A stretch of DNA of 64,000 nucleotides from Ancylostoma caninum (lineage: Eukaryota > Nematoda > Chromadorea > Rhabditida > Ancylostomatidae): the NCBI GenBank assembly GCA_037903475.1, contig JBAJFG010000104.1:372001-436000 (forward strand). The letters run 5' to 3'. The notes beneath the pieces were generated by a model. It did no database searches. It worked only from the letters and a program-made list of their open reading frames with translations, and was not told the DNA's origin. Of this stretch, positions 1 through 12,608 are shown piece after piece. A program made the position numbers and the translations under genes. Positions within the stretch are counted from its first letter, which is position 1, and each line of letters begins with the position of its first letter.

Positions 1-1466
1 ACTATATGTAATGCAGTCACTATACTACAATTAAGTTGCTCCAACAGTAATGCACATTGAACTGATCGCTCCTCGAGATCCTCGTCTTCTCATGCATTAG
101 TCGCTCACTGAGTTTGCAACACAATGTCATTCACAGAACCAATAAAGCTTTCTTCGTTCCGTCTTAAAGGTTGTGTGTCACCTCAGGGATTGCGTTCGAG
201 ATTGTCACTTCTATCGAACATGTGCGAGCCGCTAGGTTTTGGAGAAACATCAAAAACCCCCTAAGTTAGGCATGAGACTCCTTAGGACGAGGATTTCGCA
301 ATTCTCGGCCGGTTGACAAGAGGTTTCATTCGGCAGGAAAAGCTTGCTGAGGGTGCGGCCTTGTTTTCGAACACGGCAGTATTTGTTCATTCGATAGTAG
401 CTGCTGGTGAGAAGTCTATTTCAATGTGTAAGCTCAACCTTTCATCCGGTTTTCTTTATTCTATCGCAAGGCTACTGGTCCGCTCCAATGTCAAATTTGG
501 CTTTAAGATAGGAGTTTTGACCGTTTTTTTTTTCAGATTCCAAGCACATCAATTGAATCAGCGCGTGTAGTAAGACGGGATTCTGCTGATATCCCTATAC
601 CAGTCATGAGGTGACAGTGACATAATGTCTTTAACTCGGCCTAATTAGTGGTTTCTTCAGATAGTAGCCTGTAAGTTTTATTGGATTCACATTTCTACTT
701 CGTGCGTATGTGGCATTGGGTGGTCAACCAACTTGGACTACTGGCCCGGGAGGCAGTCAATCGTTATGTCACGACGCCCACACATGCTGTTCCGCAGTGT
801 TTGGGACTGTTCAGGTTTGCGCCTATTTTTTGGACTCGACGGTTTCAGTGGTGGTAACCACTTGCTCGCCCTTTTCGCGATGTGGTACCATCTATCGGTA
901 CTGCTCAAGCCTAGAAGACTCCCTAGTACTTTTTTTGCACATGAAGAGTGCGGCCGCAATCGGCAGTATGAGCCAGTCTATCAGAACCAGCTGATGAGCG
1001 TAAAGCTCTGAAATGCCTCATGCTGCACCGGCCGTCTGTTGAGCCGCCCCGCATCACCGATGCATTATTATACGTGGTGCGACGTGGCTCAGACGACGGG
1101 CGCTGCAGCGTGAGGCCAAGATTTCTGAGAGAGACTATAATTATAAACTAATCGCGACGGTTAAGAAATGGTGATAGTGAAAGAAACAAATCCTGAAATC
1201 CCGAAAATTCCGGCAACGCCTGCCAACCGCAGCCTGTCGGTCGGCCGCACCGCATAGGTGGTGCGGCGCGGTGGGCCGAGGAGCGGTGCAATCGTGATTG
1301 ACGCTTCCTATGGAAGTCCCAAAGTACCCAAAGCAGGCGAAGTAGGAAGAAAGTGAAGTGCTACTGTTGCCTTCTTCCTTCCTTGATTTCTTTATTCTTT
1401 TTTTTCTAGGAAGTGCTTACCAAGCGAAAAATTAGTGGAACGAATAGCGCGAACTACAACAACTCA
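1..1466. other. Left-edge region without a recognised exon
   Basis: No exon of the vWA-like family can be found here, although the preceding exon of gene 1 (D of module 4, ending at 1467) needs an E exon downstream on the minus strand. Positions about 170-395 resemble 26735-26935, just beyond the 3' end of gene 2 (shared GCGAGCCGCT and TTGCTGAGGGT strings), and an AATAAA lies on the minus strand at 455-460. A GC-rich stretch at 1010-1300 has imperfect inverted repeats. The region may be the degenerate 3' flank of gene 1 or simply a long intron with repeats; the sequence does not decide. Confidence 0.4.
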
Positions 1467-2366
1467 CTGTCGTAACCGACTGCAACGATCGTCTCGATGT
1501 TCGTGTTCCTGGGATTTAGTTTAGGCAAAGATCCCGTGTCTTTTCTGAAAGGACCAAATGCGTTAGCATAGAAAAGGGAACTGATTCATAGCTAGAGACT
1601 AATTACTGTGCTGAGATGAAAACCAAGCAGTTCACACGATTTTGACGGTCCACCATAGCATTAATGGCCTCGATTGCCCTAGAAGTTACCTTTTTTCTTT
1701 GACGCTGCAATTCTTACAGATGGATTTCTTACTTCGCCGTTGTCAGAGGTGAGCTGGTCTCGTGCAACTTCATTCTCTCCAGTTCTGTTGCAAGCTGTCT
1801 ATAGTTTGGAAACAGCTTTTCAAGTGATTTCGCCACGTCTTTAGAGTAGTCCGTGTATCCATAGGCCCAAAGTGCCACAACTGATTTGTTAGATTTTTCG
1901 AAGAAGTCGTATCCAACTTTGGACAAGAGGTCTAGTTCCTTAAATGAACATTTAAGCAAGGTTTTGTGTAAGGAATTCTATTCTCTTTCCTATCTTTTCA
2001 TCTATTTTGCATTCTGCACTAATTCCCGTGCGCAGTAAAGTTAATTCATATTAACTGCTTGCGTCAGTCGCGTGTCGGACGCACACATTCATTTGCGAAT
2101 TTTTCATGAGGATCGGTCAGCGCAGCATGCACATCCTCAATGAAGAGAACTCGCGGCAGTCGTGAAGCCGTGAACGCGTGCGTCTGAGCGACGCCCGCGC
2201 ATCAGTCGCAAGCATCAAGTATAAATTGCCCTACATCCTGCTGTTCTTCTGCTTTTGAACGTGATGAAAACGAAGAAAAAACGTACTATTTCGTATTTAT
2301 CCATATCGCGGCCGAAGTTAGACATATCAGTAACCAATAGGCAATTCTGTCCTGTCCCTGGCGGCA
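1467..2366 (-). other. Gene 1 vWA-like module 4 (exons A-D; E not found)
   Basis: A 2287-2366 (NCLLVTDMSNFG), B 1733-1938 ([20 protein letters not shown]), C 1607-1678 (RVNCLVFISAQ) and D 1467-1544 (DTGSLPKLNPRNTNIETIV, donor GTGAGT). Exon A keeps D-x-S, unlike the D-x-Y of most copies. No E exon is visible between 1 and 1466, so the gene continues past the edge or is truncated. Confidence 0.75.
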
Positions 2367-5300
2367 CTGGAAACAAGAACATGTGTGGTGTTCACATCAC
2401 ATTATCGCATTTTTTCTCTTTCCCAGGATTGAAATCAAGTGAGATAAGCGTTAATAGCGATGTATATGCTATAGGAGACGTACCTGGCGTTGTAGGTCGT
2501 GGTGTAGGAACAGTGACAGGTCTCTTAGTGGTCTGCGGAACATATCTGGAGGTGTTTTTTGTCGTTTTCTTTCGAAATGAGAATTTCCTAGCCTCTGAAT
2601 TACCTTCCCATAATTGCATCCATCACTTTGTTCACATGCTCATCCAAATAGTGGAAAGGCACCCTGACAGCAACTCCTGTTCCATACACCACTCCACTAA
2701 GGTCTGTGTCTGGAAATTTTACTTGTTACTGATAGATTATCGGAAAAAAAGGTGGAAATATTCTATAGCCACCCATAACAACATTACTTGTCTCTATTCG
2801 GAGCCTTTAGTTTTGAGAAATTTCCTTTTTTTCGTTACAAAATTTGTCCTTGCATGAAATCTACACGAGCACAGACTCACCGTTGAACCCTACTGCAACA
2901 ATTCTTTCCCATTTCTTGTAAATTGGCGAGAGACGAGGGAGAATATTGGTGTTCTTTCTGAAATTTCCTGATGTTTACTAGGAGCTTCAGGAAATGTTGA
3001 AGATTTCGAGGAGCCTTTTATGGCTTTGTCTGCTTGCTTTCGTCAGACACTTGTTGTTGAGAAATAAAGTGCTGCGCAAAAATGAAGGAGATTTGCTTAC
3101 TGTGCAGAGAAGAAGACCAGACAATTTGCTGAACTGCCGTCATCCATTAGCCTGTTGATGACCTCAATAGCTCTGGAAAATCAGAGAGTTTTTGACTTCA
3201 TTCTGTTCCGTGAATTTACGTACATAGACAGTTATTCTACAATTATATGATAACATGACATACTTCGAAGTTGTTAGGTAATTGTCGCGGTCGGTGAATT
3301 CCATTGTTCCTAGTTCTTTTTCAAAGTCTTTGTAGTTGTTTTTCATATTCTTGAGGTTTGGAAGTGTGGGGAAATGTGTGAATCCGTACGCCCAAAGACC
3401 AGCATTCCAGTTCTCACCCTGGCCGAAGAAATCGTACGCAAGATCGGACATGAATTGTACTTCCTGAAAAACATGTCATGAATAGGGTGCAAATACTTCT
3501 ATGGGGAAAAAATTTCGGAACATTCCGCAATCACAATTTTAGAAATTCATGCGGACAGAAATCTACGGCGTGCGGGCTGCGTTGTAGGGGCTTGATATTA
3601 TAAAGCAGTTTTTTAGAGGAAAAATAGGGCAAAATTTTGAAAATAAGTGCGCACGGAACCGTTGTTGCACGTAGTCATAGGCAATGTTTATACTTCATAG
3701 CGAGGCGACGTTCATAGCATACGCGACGCGACGTGGGGCGAGGTTAAGTAGGTTGTGGGCAGAAACAGCTGTAGGAGGAATGGAACACTTGCAAATCTTG
3801 ATCCACAACGTACACAGACGCAATGCGAATTTGGCGTGTTGTTTGAGGGAGAAAAGTATAAACAGCATGCGACGGAGATCCGCGAGGTCGCGTCGCACAG
3901 CTAACCTTCTCCTACCACCTCGTGATGTGCATGTTTCTACATGGGACCAGCCATTCTTGGGTAGTTTGTATGTGCGCGATAGTAGCGCTGCGATGAAGTA
4001 TGAACACAACCATTTTCTAGATGAAACCGTTTGGTGAGGAGGCCTCAAATGTTGAGATTTTATGAAAGGCAATTGCCTTAATGGTGGCAAAAATTATGTG
4101 ATTTTCGTTGTTCATCATAAATATTTACGCCTGTCGGCACTATCGAAGCCCCTACGACGACCTCCACTTGTTCTTCCTGAGCAATATCAGAAGGCGAAGA
4201 CCAACTTATACCCAAACGTGAAATCAACACCTTCCTCTCGAGAAAAACAAAATGTTGAAGCATTTTGAGTAATTCCTTTGAGAAGTCATACCCCTTCGAT
4301 GTGATCCAGAATGCTTCCAAAGTTGTACATATCTCCGACAAATAGGCAGTTAAGCTTTTTTGGAGGAGGTGGAGCTGTAAAATACAATTTTTGTATAAGG
4401 ACTGTATACATTGTAATGTAAGTCAGGTGTCCTCTGGAACAAATAAAAAAAGGTCTTTGAGCTAAAATTGTCTTAAGATGGCCATGCCCACCCCAACGTT
4501 TTCGACTTGCCAAGGGATGCCAACTTTTCCCCTCTACCACCGTCTTCTCGATGATTTCCCGGGTGTTTCGTGTCATGTTTTTGTGATTCCGTTAGGTACA
4601 AAAAATATACTGCGACCTAGGTTGAGATTCAAGAAGTTAGCATTCCCACGAGAACAATTTTCACGAGAGCAGGGAACTCCAAACGGCCGTGTGTAAGGGG
4701 CGGGACAGCGGCGCGGCGTGGCAGAAGCAGTCAACCAGAGCCTGCATGTAGAGCGCCTGTGTCTCTGCCCAAGAGAGCCGCGCCGCGGTCCCGCCCCTTG
4801 CCCACGTACTTACGTTTGAAGTTCACTGTATGATTTCATCCACTAGATAGGAGGGGGCGTGGTCTATCCATAATCACCTAAACCCATAAGCAACACAGTT
4901 GGTTTTTTTAGTATACTTACCAGTTGTTGTCGTTTTCTTGGTGGTAGGTTTCACCGTCGTTTTCGGCACGTACCTAGAGAAATCTTCTCAATAACGACAT
5001 ATAAGTTGGCAATTCATTAGGGCTCAAGAATCACTGCTACCTGCCGTGCATTGCCTTCACAATTGGGGTGATATCTTCATCCAAGTAATGGAAAGGAACT
5101 TTGAAGGCTAACCCGTTAGCAGGTACAATGTGTCGCAGGTCCACATCTGCAATATTTTCTCTGAAGCAGCAACAAGTTCTTTTTTTTTTTTTGAGGATCA
5201 TAAGTGAATCAAAATGTTCGATCTAATCTAGCCAATCAATATTTTTCGATTAATGAAAGAAAATTGAAATAATATGTTCTGTCTTAGCTTTCAATGACCT

Positions 5301-8300
5301 TCTAAGGTTTTCTCAAACACTTCATTTTATGGAGGATGACGCATGCATATTTGGCAAAAAGTAATCGATTGCTCGCAGTATTCATTCATTCATTCATTCA
5401 TTCATTCATCCATTCATTCATTCATTCATTCATTCATTCATTCATTCAATCAATGATGCTTACAAACTCACTATTGAATCCCACTGCAATGATCTTCCTG
5501 AACTTCGTGTTCTTCGGATTTAGCTTCGGCAAGCTCTGAGGATTCTGCCTGAAACGCTCAAGGAAATCAGTGGTCCGGGAAAAAAGCATTTATCGAAGCG
5601 GGATTTTGTGGGAAAATCCATTGTCTCCTTTTCTAACTAGGCAGTGTTTCTACGAGATGGCCCGTTAATCGAAGGCGAACTCACTGAGCTGAGAAGAAAA
5701 CCAAACAGTCTACTCGTTTCTGGCTGTCGTACATCTCATTGATAGCCTTTATGGCGCTGAAACTTGCCTGCTTCAATCGTGGTAACTTAAATGTTATGAT
5801 AAGAGAATGGTAAGGAAATCTTAACCTCTCCGATGACCATGGATTGGAAACATCTTTAAAGTCCAATTTGTCCAGATCAGGTTCGAATTCCTCATAGTTT
5901 TTACGCATCGCTTTGAGTGAGTCGTTCACTGTTTTAGAGAATTGGGTGTAGCCATATGCCCAAAGCGCAAGCTGGAGATCGCCGTCGGAACCAAGGAGGA
6001 AGTCGTAACCGATCTTGCTAATAAGATCCGCTTCCTGGAATAAATCTCATTTAGATCGAGTAGTATTTATTTATTTATTTGATGCACCACGGGGGCGCGC
6101 TCATGATAATTCAGGACATGATGGTATTTCACAGCCATTCTAGGGAGCTTCAGGAGTTGTAAGAGTTAATGAACTAAAAAAGGTGTCGTCTGATAGCAGC
6201 ACCTTATGTGCAAAGTTTAGCTCAGCCATTTGCCTACTTTCTGGGGTAACGTTAGGAAAATTATTGTATATTGTAGTATAGTTACGAAGCCGGTTTATTT
6301 TCAGGAAAGTGCATTTCTATTTTTAAGCATTTGATGAATTCTTTTCTGGTACAAGCAAAATATTAGTTCAATACAAAATTCTCCGCCAGTACACATTCAT
6401 ATCTGGCGAAGGTGTTGCTCAAATCAGCTCTCATTCTCTTTGTACTCAGGCTAGAGTTCCAATTTCAAGCGTTTTACTACTTGTGGGGTTGCTTCCCCGA
6501 TAGATTTTTAAGGAAGAACCTGAAGTTTCGATGTGGATTCATATAAATAGGCCACGAATTCCGGGTGTATGAGTGAAAACCCTGTTTCCAAGTTTTTCTT
6601 TTCTCGTTTCTTTCCATTTCCACATATACGCTGTATATAGAGAGCAGCTGAGTGGTTACAAAACTCATGATGAAAATGAGGTAAAACACTCAGTTTGGTG
6701 GGATATCTCGGGCGATCCTGAGGAAGAAGGAAAACCTCACAATGTCATATTTCTCGTCCTCGCGACCGAAGTTGTACAGATCTCCAACCAGCAAACATTT
6801 TGATTTGTCCATCGGTGGCACTGAAAAGCACATCGGAGTTCTACAATTTTCGTTGTTGAGTTTCAAAATAGTCGATGGCAACTATCGAATACCTACCTTC
6901 TGTAGAAGTAGTAGGTCTAGGGGTCGGAACCGTCTTAGGTGTCGTTTTCGTTACCGGCCTAGAACGTCACACTTTGGATACAATATTCGAATTTTTCATG
7001 ATTTCTCCTACTCACCTTCCCATGATTGCATCGAGGACCGTTGCGACATCACCATCTAAGTAGTGATAAGGGACACTAACGGCTACTCCTCTTGATCCTA
7101 CCACTCCACTCAAATCCGTGTCTGTAAACAAACGAATGCAGTTTTTGTGGTGGTTCTTCCCATTTTGTTTTCTCATTTGAACATTTTTTTTATTTTACTT
7201 TTATGGTTTGGTGGATTTTATTCAGACCACACCATATGAAAACCCCTCAGTGTTAATGGGTTATGTATCTTTGCCAACTGATTTTCAGAGAGCTACGTGA
7301 CCTCACATGCCAGACACGCAAGTTATCGCTCCTCGAACCTGGGTTCACCCGAGTGCACAGCACTGTCACGCCCATGCTCGGTGGTTGGTGTCCCTGCAAA
7401 CCATTAGGATACTGTAGCATCGCGCTACAGTATGCCTGCCGCTCTTAACTGCTCCCCTTCGTTGTGAGGTAACACTCATGAGAGTTCGACGTCGAGTGGC
7501 CAGAAGTGCGGGTACCACTGGGGTACTGAAACGTTCCCCACTACTGAACTCGGAGAGGCAGTCTCGCCCCTGTGGACCCACCCAGTGACAACTCCCCATT
7601 ACATGACGCCAGTGTACCACTCTTGCACCTGTGACTCCTCCCTCACTACAGAACATCACTTGAATTTTTTGCTACTACTCGTCCGTCTGGCTCAGCCTCT
7701 TCCTTCTAGCAGCATCGTACCCGCCTCTACCTTTTTATACGGTCTTGTGACTACAGGCTACTGTCACAAATTCTAACTGGGGTGTAAATAAATTTCGGTC
7801 ATCAAAAGAAGTTAATATGTCTGACATGCCTGGAAATGGACCGAAACCCCTTTAAATATTACTTCTTCTTGATTGGTAGTTCACGTACTTGTGCATGCTC
7901 GAGAGCCAGCCACTGGTCAAAAGCTAACCACGTCACCTGTTAGTAACTCTTTGACGCCCCCTCCTCCAGTGACATTCTTTGAAGCTTCACCCTTTCGCAA
8001 GATATAGTGCGGATTATAGAGGGTGGTTCAAAATTAATGTCAAACTTGTTTGGCTTTGCAGCTGAAGTCAGTTGAGAGGTTATTAAAGGACAAATCCCTA
8101 TAACACTGTTTCAAATCGCACTGTAATTCGTTTTCTGTGCGCTCTTTTTCATGGTTACCCTTATTTTGAGCGATAATGGAGTTTGGCAGTATTTGTAGGA
8201 AAAGCATGGCAACTCTCGATCATGTCACAGAGAGATGTTAAGCGGATTCCATCTAATGCTTCAATCAAAATGTAAATAAATGTTCTCAGTGCTTGATAGA

Positions 8301-11300
8301 ACCCCGCACCTAGTAACGTGACATGTCGTTGACTAAGATAAGCAGATTTACTATTTGGAGATTTACTAGACTTCAGAGCAGCTCCCCAACTTACCACTCA
8401 AACCAAATCCTTCAACTTCTTCCTTTTTATGGCAAACATCATTAGTCATGCAGATGTGAATCAACCTGCACACATTAGACCAGACTGTATCAATAGTAGC
8501 GCTCTATCATTTCGACGTGTGAAATGGAATTGACGGCTTTTATTGAATGTTGCATGCAAACTCACTGTTGTATCCAACTGCGACAATCCTCTTGAACTTC
8601 TTGTTCTGTGGGTCGAGCTTTGGAAGGGACTGGGTATCTTGCCTGGAATTTCATCTGATCATTACTTTCTAACAGGATGTGTCACTACTTTGTGTGGAAT
8701 TGCTAATCACATTGGAACCGTCTTCAAAACAAAAGCTAACTCAGTTGATTGGCCAATTATAATTCAATCAATTTATTTGTACAAGTGAGACTTTTAGATA
8801 TATATTTCACAGCCATGTACCAAATCCTCCGGTAATCCTTATTGCTGGATTCAGAAGTCATGATTAGGGCAATTTATACTAGTTGCGTGCGTCAACCGCG
8901 CGTCAAACGCACGCATCTATTTGCGAAGGATTTTTCATGAAGACCGGTCAACGCGGTATGCATATCCTCAATGAAGAGAACGCCATGAAGCCGTAAACGC
9001 GTGCGTCTGAGCTGCGACTGCGATGCGACTAGGCCCTGTTCTTCATCATTTGGGCGCAGGCGCATCAGTCGCACGCATACAGTATAAATTCCCCTATTGC
9101 TTGAGATGCTCAACATGAATATGGCATGTGTTTTGTACCGTAACACATTTGTGTAATATTACTGTAGGCGTATGTTAGATGCGGTATCTAACAAAGTCAA
9201 TCAATGTTTTCCCTGAGAGGTTATACGTATTTATTTTGTACGGCGACCTCTATTTGTGAGGATTCTCTAAGAGTACTGTAGGAAACTGGAAGAAAATGCA
9301 GTGCTGTACAAAATTATGCGATCATCGTAATCAGTGAAGTGAAATGAGTCAAATGAGCGCTCTGAAGAAAATTTGGGAGGGTACTGTGAGACTCCTTACT
9401 ACTAAGTAAACCCAACAAATTGGGTTTACTGCACAAAATGGATACAATGTATGCGATCAGCATCTTGGATGTCCCCCCAATGTGAAAGTTCAGCGGAACG
9501 TTTTTGGAATTTTTGCCGCTTTGAAAGTGAAAAAGGTCACCCGACACCCTCTCACAATCATTTCGCTTATAGCGATTATATCTTTAGTGAGCTCTTTCTC
9601 TAATTATTTTCCCTAGGAAGGAATAATACTGTTCATGTGGCATAAATATAAAAACTGCTCACCGTGCTGAGAAGAAAACGAGGCAATTGACGATACTGCC
9701 ATCGTCTTGTAGACCGTTGATCACTCTAATTGCGCTGAAACAAAGTGTGTTCAATTTTTGTAATTTTCACTTCAGTTCTAATAAATACAGAAAACTCCTC
9801 ACGTTTCAGTATTCATAGGATCTTTGGTGTTCTGGAACTCCATATTATTCAAGTCACTATAGAAGTCTTCGAAATTGCTGTTCATATTGCTAAGATCTGG
9901 TTTCTTGGGGTAGTTCGTGTGTCCATAGGCCCACAGACCGATCCTCGAAATGGACGACTCTTCGAAGAAATCGTAACCGATGTCACCAAATAGTGCCGCT
10001 TCCTTAATACAGTAATTGGGTTAATTCATGGCGTAACTTATGCAAATGTACTCTAAATTTCATAATATTTGCTACCTGAATCATAAGACAAGGGAAATTC
10101 TGTAGAGTAGAGCCTAACCTTATCGTAGTTTTCTGTTCTAGTTCCGAAATTGTACAGATCACCAACGAAGAGGCAGTGCAGTCCGTTAGGGTTTGCTGAA
10201 ATAGGAATTATATAAAAAAAACATCCCTTATACATAATCCTTTCCACTCCATATCATATATGAAAATGCGTAGTTTTTTTTTTTCTGAGGAGCACCAGAA
10301 ATTCTACATCAAATAGTTGTGGCACAGCCACTCTAATAGCGCATTTACAGTATTTTTAATCCCTGAATACAATGACGTACGTGAAGGGCCTGGAGGCTTG
10401 GTGGGTCTTGTCGGCTTCGTGGGCTCCTGCGAAGGCTTTTGCGGTGTGGTCTTAGTGGTTCCAGGCTTTGGCGACGTCTTTGGTTCCAGCGTTGTCTTTT
10501 CGGATTCACTGTGACCTGGAAATAATCCTGTTATAGTGAAGAACGTAGCTCTAGCTGCAAAAACTCTGCTGGATGTACATTATTTACCGAAATCGATGAT
10601 TTTCTCCGCGACGTTCTCTGTGTCGGATCCAGCGACGTTGTTTTGCTCGTACAACTGCCTGATTTCGCCCTCTGTTCGTGTATTCGAAACGATAAGTATC
10701 TTTTTTTCTAATCCTGCCTTCTTCATCTCTCCAACGAACTGTTTCACCTTTTCGGAGCTGGAAAGTAAAGCTTTTAGGTAAGATGTCTAGTACAGTTATA
10801 ATATCTGGATTTCCTTTACCATTGTCTGTCGTTTTCTTTAGAAATTGATTTTGGAAAGTAAGGCTTGGAATTCCTTTAATCCGGAAAACATACTCAAAGT
10901 CGAAGAAATTCTTGTTGAGGACCCGAGCGTTGTTTTCCATTACGTTAAATATAATATCTGTCGAATCCCAATGCTCTTCGCATACACTAACATATTTGTT
11001 TATAACGGGGGCTTGGTAGATTTTTGGTTTGGTCAGAGGAGAGTTAGTGATTTTTTTCTGTCCAAGCCTGTGCCTAACTCTGCTGGCAGTGCTTAATGCC
11101 ACTGTGCAGAAATTTCTTACAAAATAGATTTTTTAGACTTACTCATAATCGAAGCTGCATGGGATGTAGTATACAAGAAGATTGTCTCCACCTCGGCCAG
11201 TGAATTCTTTCAGAACCCTAAACATGAAAAATAAGTGATTAGTGAAGATCACTCCAAATCGTCTTGCATGATTTTCCTGGAAAAGGTTTCCCGTTCTTTT

Positions 11301-12608
11301 GAACTTTGATTTTGTTCTTGACTGGAATTTTTACCTTAGCTAGTCCGCATTCAGAAAATATAAAAGCGTTATGGAGGGACCAGGAAGGAGTAAGGGAGTT
11401 GAGATAAACTCACGCTTCCTGGTTGAACGGTGATTCATGCGCCTTCGGTTCAATGGAGCCCAATTTCTGGATCGCCTCGTCGCTGCTCATTGGTGCCGTC
11501 GTTTCTATTTTGTCCGTGAACAATATGAAGCTGTACTTTTGTGTCAAACTCTTCATAGCCTTTATCGAACTGCGGGTGTTATCCACATTCTAGAAGGAAA
11601 TGGTTTTGCTTGAATCCCGAGTGTTCGACAGGTTTTTGACATCTCCTCTATACCTAGAGCTTAATTGCGTATGCTAGTGGAATGCAAAGAACACAGGAAT
11701 TTTTTCACTCTTGGCACTTTCTATCGCTTAATCCTGGGTCGGGAAAACTACGGAATCTTACTCTGCACGCTTCTAGTGCAACTCTGCATATACTGTGTAG
11801 GGCTGCCGTTATTGTAGCGCAGAAGAGGAACCCCGTCGCTTTCCCTTTGCTATGCGTCAGATCTGCAGAGCGCTGTGGCACAGTAGCTTGGTTGAACATG
11901 CTTTTTCGCTCATATCTCTCAGCCATTGTTCCTTCTTGTCCGTGTATTCAACTAGTGGTGAAAGAAATAAGCACGCTACGGAACCACAGTCCTCGCACTT
12001 TCCTAGTCAAAAAATATCTCCCCGTCCATGGATATACTTGGGTACAGCCCTTGTTGGAGAAAACTTCTGGTCATAAATGAGATGAGATAAGATGAGCAGG
12101 AATGCGGACGCTTTCATTTACCACTTTGTTCCTGGAAAGTCCCCAAAGCCTTTTTCTCTCGTTGGAATCCCTCCTTTCAAAAGTCACTCTCCTACATCGT
12201 AGTACCGTTTTAGCAAGATGTGCCATTTTTTTCTCCAGTAAGGATCCAAGAGAAATGAAACCTACCATTTTAAGGTTGCACATGCCACTTTTATAATCCT
12301 CATATCTATTCCTATACAGCGCACCATCATCTCCGAGGTGCATTGCAAAATACATAACTCGTTCGGAAGGTCCTGAAATGAAAGCTTGCTCAGTGTTTTT
12401 CAGATGCTTTTTTCATGGTAGAAGGGTGTGCATTACAAAAATTCTCCTGAGAACTTCTTTCTATGGTTCTTATTTCATCATGAATTCATTGCAAACTCTC
12501 ACCCTCGTCCTTCTTTTTCAACACGAGCACGAGGACAACCGCGACTATAGCGGCGATAACCGCCACTACAACAGCAGCCAAAAGTCCCCATTTGACTGCC
12601 TTCTTCAT
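1467..12608 (-). CDS. Gene 1: membrane-anchored protein with tandem vWA-like modules (3' end not found)
   Basis: I can place 28 exons. Exon 1 encodes a signal anchor, exons 2-5 a divergent vWA-like domain, exon 6 a Thr/Pro/Lys linker, and the rest modules 1, 2 and 3 (A-B-C-D-E-F) and module 4 (A-B-C-D). All introns have GT/AG ends on the minus strand and the exon phases agree between modules. The predicted product is a type II membrane protein with its vWA-like string outside the cell. vWA domains normally bind ligands through a metal site (DxSxS...T...D); here only the first Asp is regularly kept, so metal binding is doubtful. Gene 1 is a close paralog of gene 2 over modules 0-2. No enzymatic function is suggested. 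The E exon of module 4 and the stop codon were not found in the window. Confidence 0.8.
2038..2232. mobile_element. MITE, TA-flanked family (copy 1)
   Basis: This short element lies between exons A and B of module 4. It shares termini (TGCGTCAGTCGCG and the inverted GCGCATCAGTCGCAAGCAT) and interior (CCTCAATGAAGAGAAC) with 8866-9094. The right end reads AGTATAAATTGCCC followed by TA; the left end is eroded. Confidence 0.65.
2484..4374 (-). other. Gene 1 vWA-like module 3 (exons A-F)
   Basis: A 4292-4374 (APPPPKKLNCLFVGDMYNFG), B 3264-3463 (AGLWAYGFTHFPTLPNLKN), C 3101-3172 ([11 protein letters not shown]), D 2881-2957 (KWERIVAVGF), E 2604-2709 ([15 protein letters not shown]) and F 2484-2545 ([16 protein letters not shown]). 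Gene 2 keeps only the A exon of this module (37214-37296), and no trace of the module was found in gene 3. Confidence 0.85.
4694..4800. repeat. GC-rich foldback element
   Basis: The ends are inverted repeats (AAGGGGCGGGAC and GTCCCGCCCCTT) with GC-rich inner arms built around GCGGCGCGGC, enclosing about 50 bp. It is a palindromic MITE-like insertion in the intron between exon F of module 2 and exon A of module 3, with base composition unlike its surroundings. Confidence 0.55.
4921..6820 (-). other. Gene 1 vWA-like module 2 (exons A-F)
   Basis: A 6741-6820 ([12 protein letters not shown]), B 5826-6034 ([20 protein letters not shown]), C 5685-5756 ([11 protein letters not shown]), D 5472-5548 (NTKFRKIIAVGF), E 5041-5146 ([19 protein letters not shown]) and F 4921-4973 ([15 protein letters not shown]). 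The D-E intron contains an (ATTC)n tract, shared by position with genes 2 and 3, which identifies this as the same ancestral module in all three genes. Confidence 0.85.
5380..5449. repeat. (ATTC)n microsatellite
   Basis: About 17 imperfect repeats of ATTC in the D-E intron of gene 1 module 2. A short remnant occupies the same intron of gene 2 (about 38120-38145) and a long tract the same intron of gene 3 (63565-63645). Confidence 0.9.
7290..7500. repeat. Intronic repeat shared with gene 2
   Basis: Shares strings such as TATCGCTCCT, AAACCATTAGGATAC and TATGCCTG with 41540-41770. In gene 2 that block lies directly downstream of the RTE retrotransposon fragment, in the corresponding D-E intron. 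It probably represents the tail or flank of a retrotransposon present before gene 1 and gene 2 diverged. Confidence 0.5.
8866..9094. mobile_element. MITE, TA-flanked family (copy 2)
   Basis: Intact copy bounded by TA on both sides. The left end is GGGCAATTTATACTAGTTGC and the right end is the inverted form AGTATAAATTCCCC; the inner termini GTGCGTCAACCGCG and GCGCATCAGTCGCACGC also pair. There is no coding capacity. TA flanks suggest Tc1/mariner-type mobilisation. Confidence 0.75.
10381..12372 (-). other. Gene 1 module 0: divergent vWA-like domain and linker (exons 2-6)
   Basis: Exon 2 (12266-12372) carries [14 protein letters not shown]. Exon 3 (11414-11589) carries the strand [11 protein letters not shown]. 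Exon 4 (11143-11217) has [11 protein letters not shown]. Exon 5 (10588-10757) has [20 protein letters not shown] and ends EKIIDFG. The alternation of hydrophobic strands and helices fits a vWA fold, but it is distinct from the repeated modules and the DxSxS motif is absent. Exon 6 (10381-10515) is a linker rich in Thr, Pro and Lys (for example [16 protein letters not shown]), a likely O-glycosylated stalk. An open frame at about 10780-11100 between exons 4 and 5 is not conserved in frame in gene 2 and is treated as intron. Confidence 0.75.
12503..12608 (-). other. Gene 1 exon 1: signal-anchor helix
   Basis: The exon encodes MKKAVKWG, a run of about 22 hydrophobic residues (LLAAVVVAV... through VLVLVL), then KKKDEG before the GT donor at 12501-12502. 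Basic residues flank the helix on both sides and no signal-peptidase site is evident, so an uncleaved N-terminal anchor is likely. The gene 2 equivalent (45723-45828) differs by only a few conservative residues. Confidence 0.85.

Larger units (their letters stand above)
6897..10195 (-). other. Gene 1 vWA-like module 1 (exons A-F)
   Basis: A 10119-10195 ([12 protein letters not shown]), B 9803-10002 ([17 protein letters not shown]), C 9663-9734 ([10 protein letters not shown]), D 8566-8642 ([20 protein letters not shown]), E 7016-7121 ([15 protein letters not shown]) and linker F 6897-6958 ([15 protein letters not shown]). All are bounded by GT/AG sites. The D-E intron is long and carries repeat sequence that is also present in the same intron of gene 2 (about 7290-7500 here, 41540-41770 there). 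Confidence 0.85.

Noticed and set aside
2255..2857. 200-codon plus-strand open frame
   Set aside because: It is the antisense shadow of gene 1 exons A4, F3 and E3, which have conserved splice sites and protein motifs on the minus strand.
5336..5539. Ser-Phe-Ile-His repeat frame, and the possibility of a CRISPR-like array
   Set aside because: It is a 4-bp ATTC microsatellite without unique spacers, in an intron of a eukaryotic gene.
10760..11102. Long minus-strand open frame between exons 4 and 5 of gene 1
   Set aside because: The gene 2 equivalent has insertions and deletions that break the frame, and the vWA-like exons on either side join without it.
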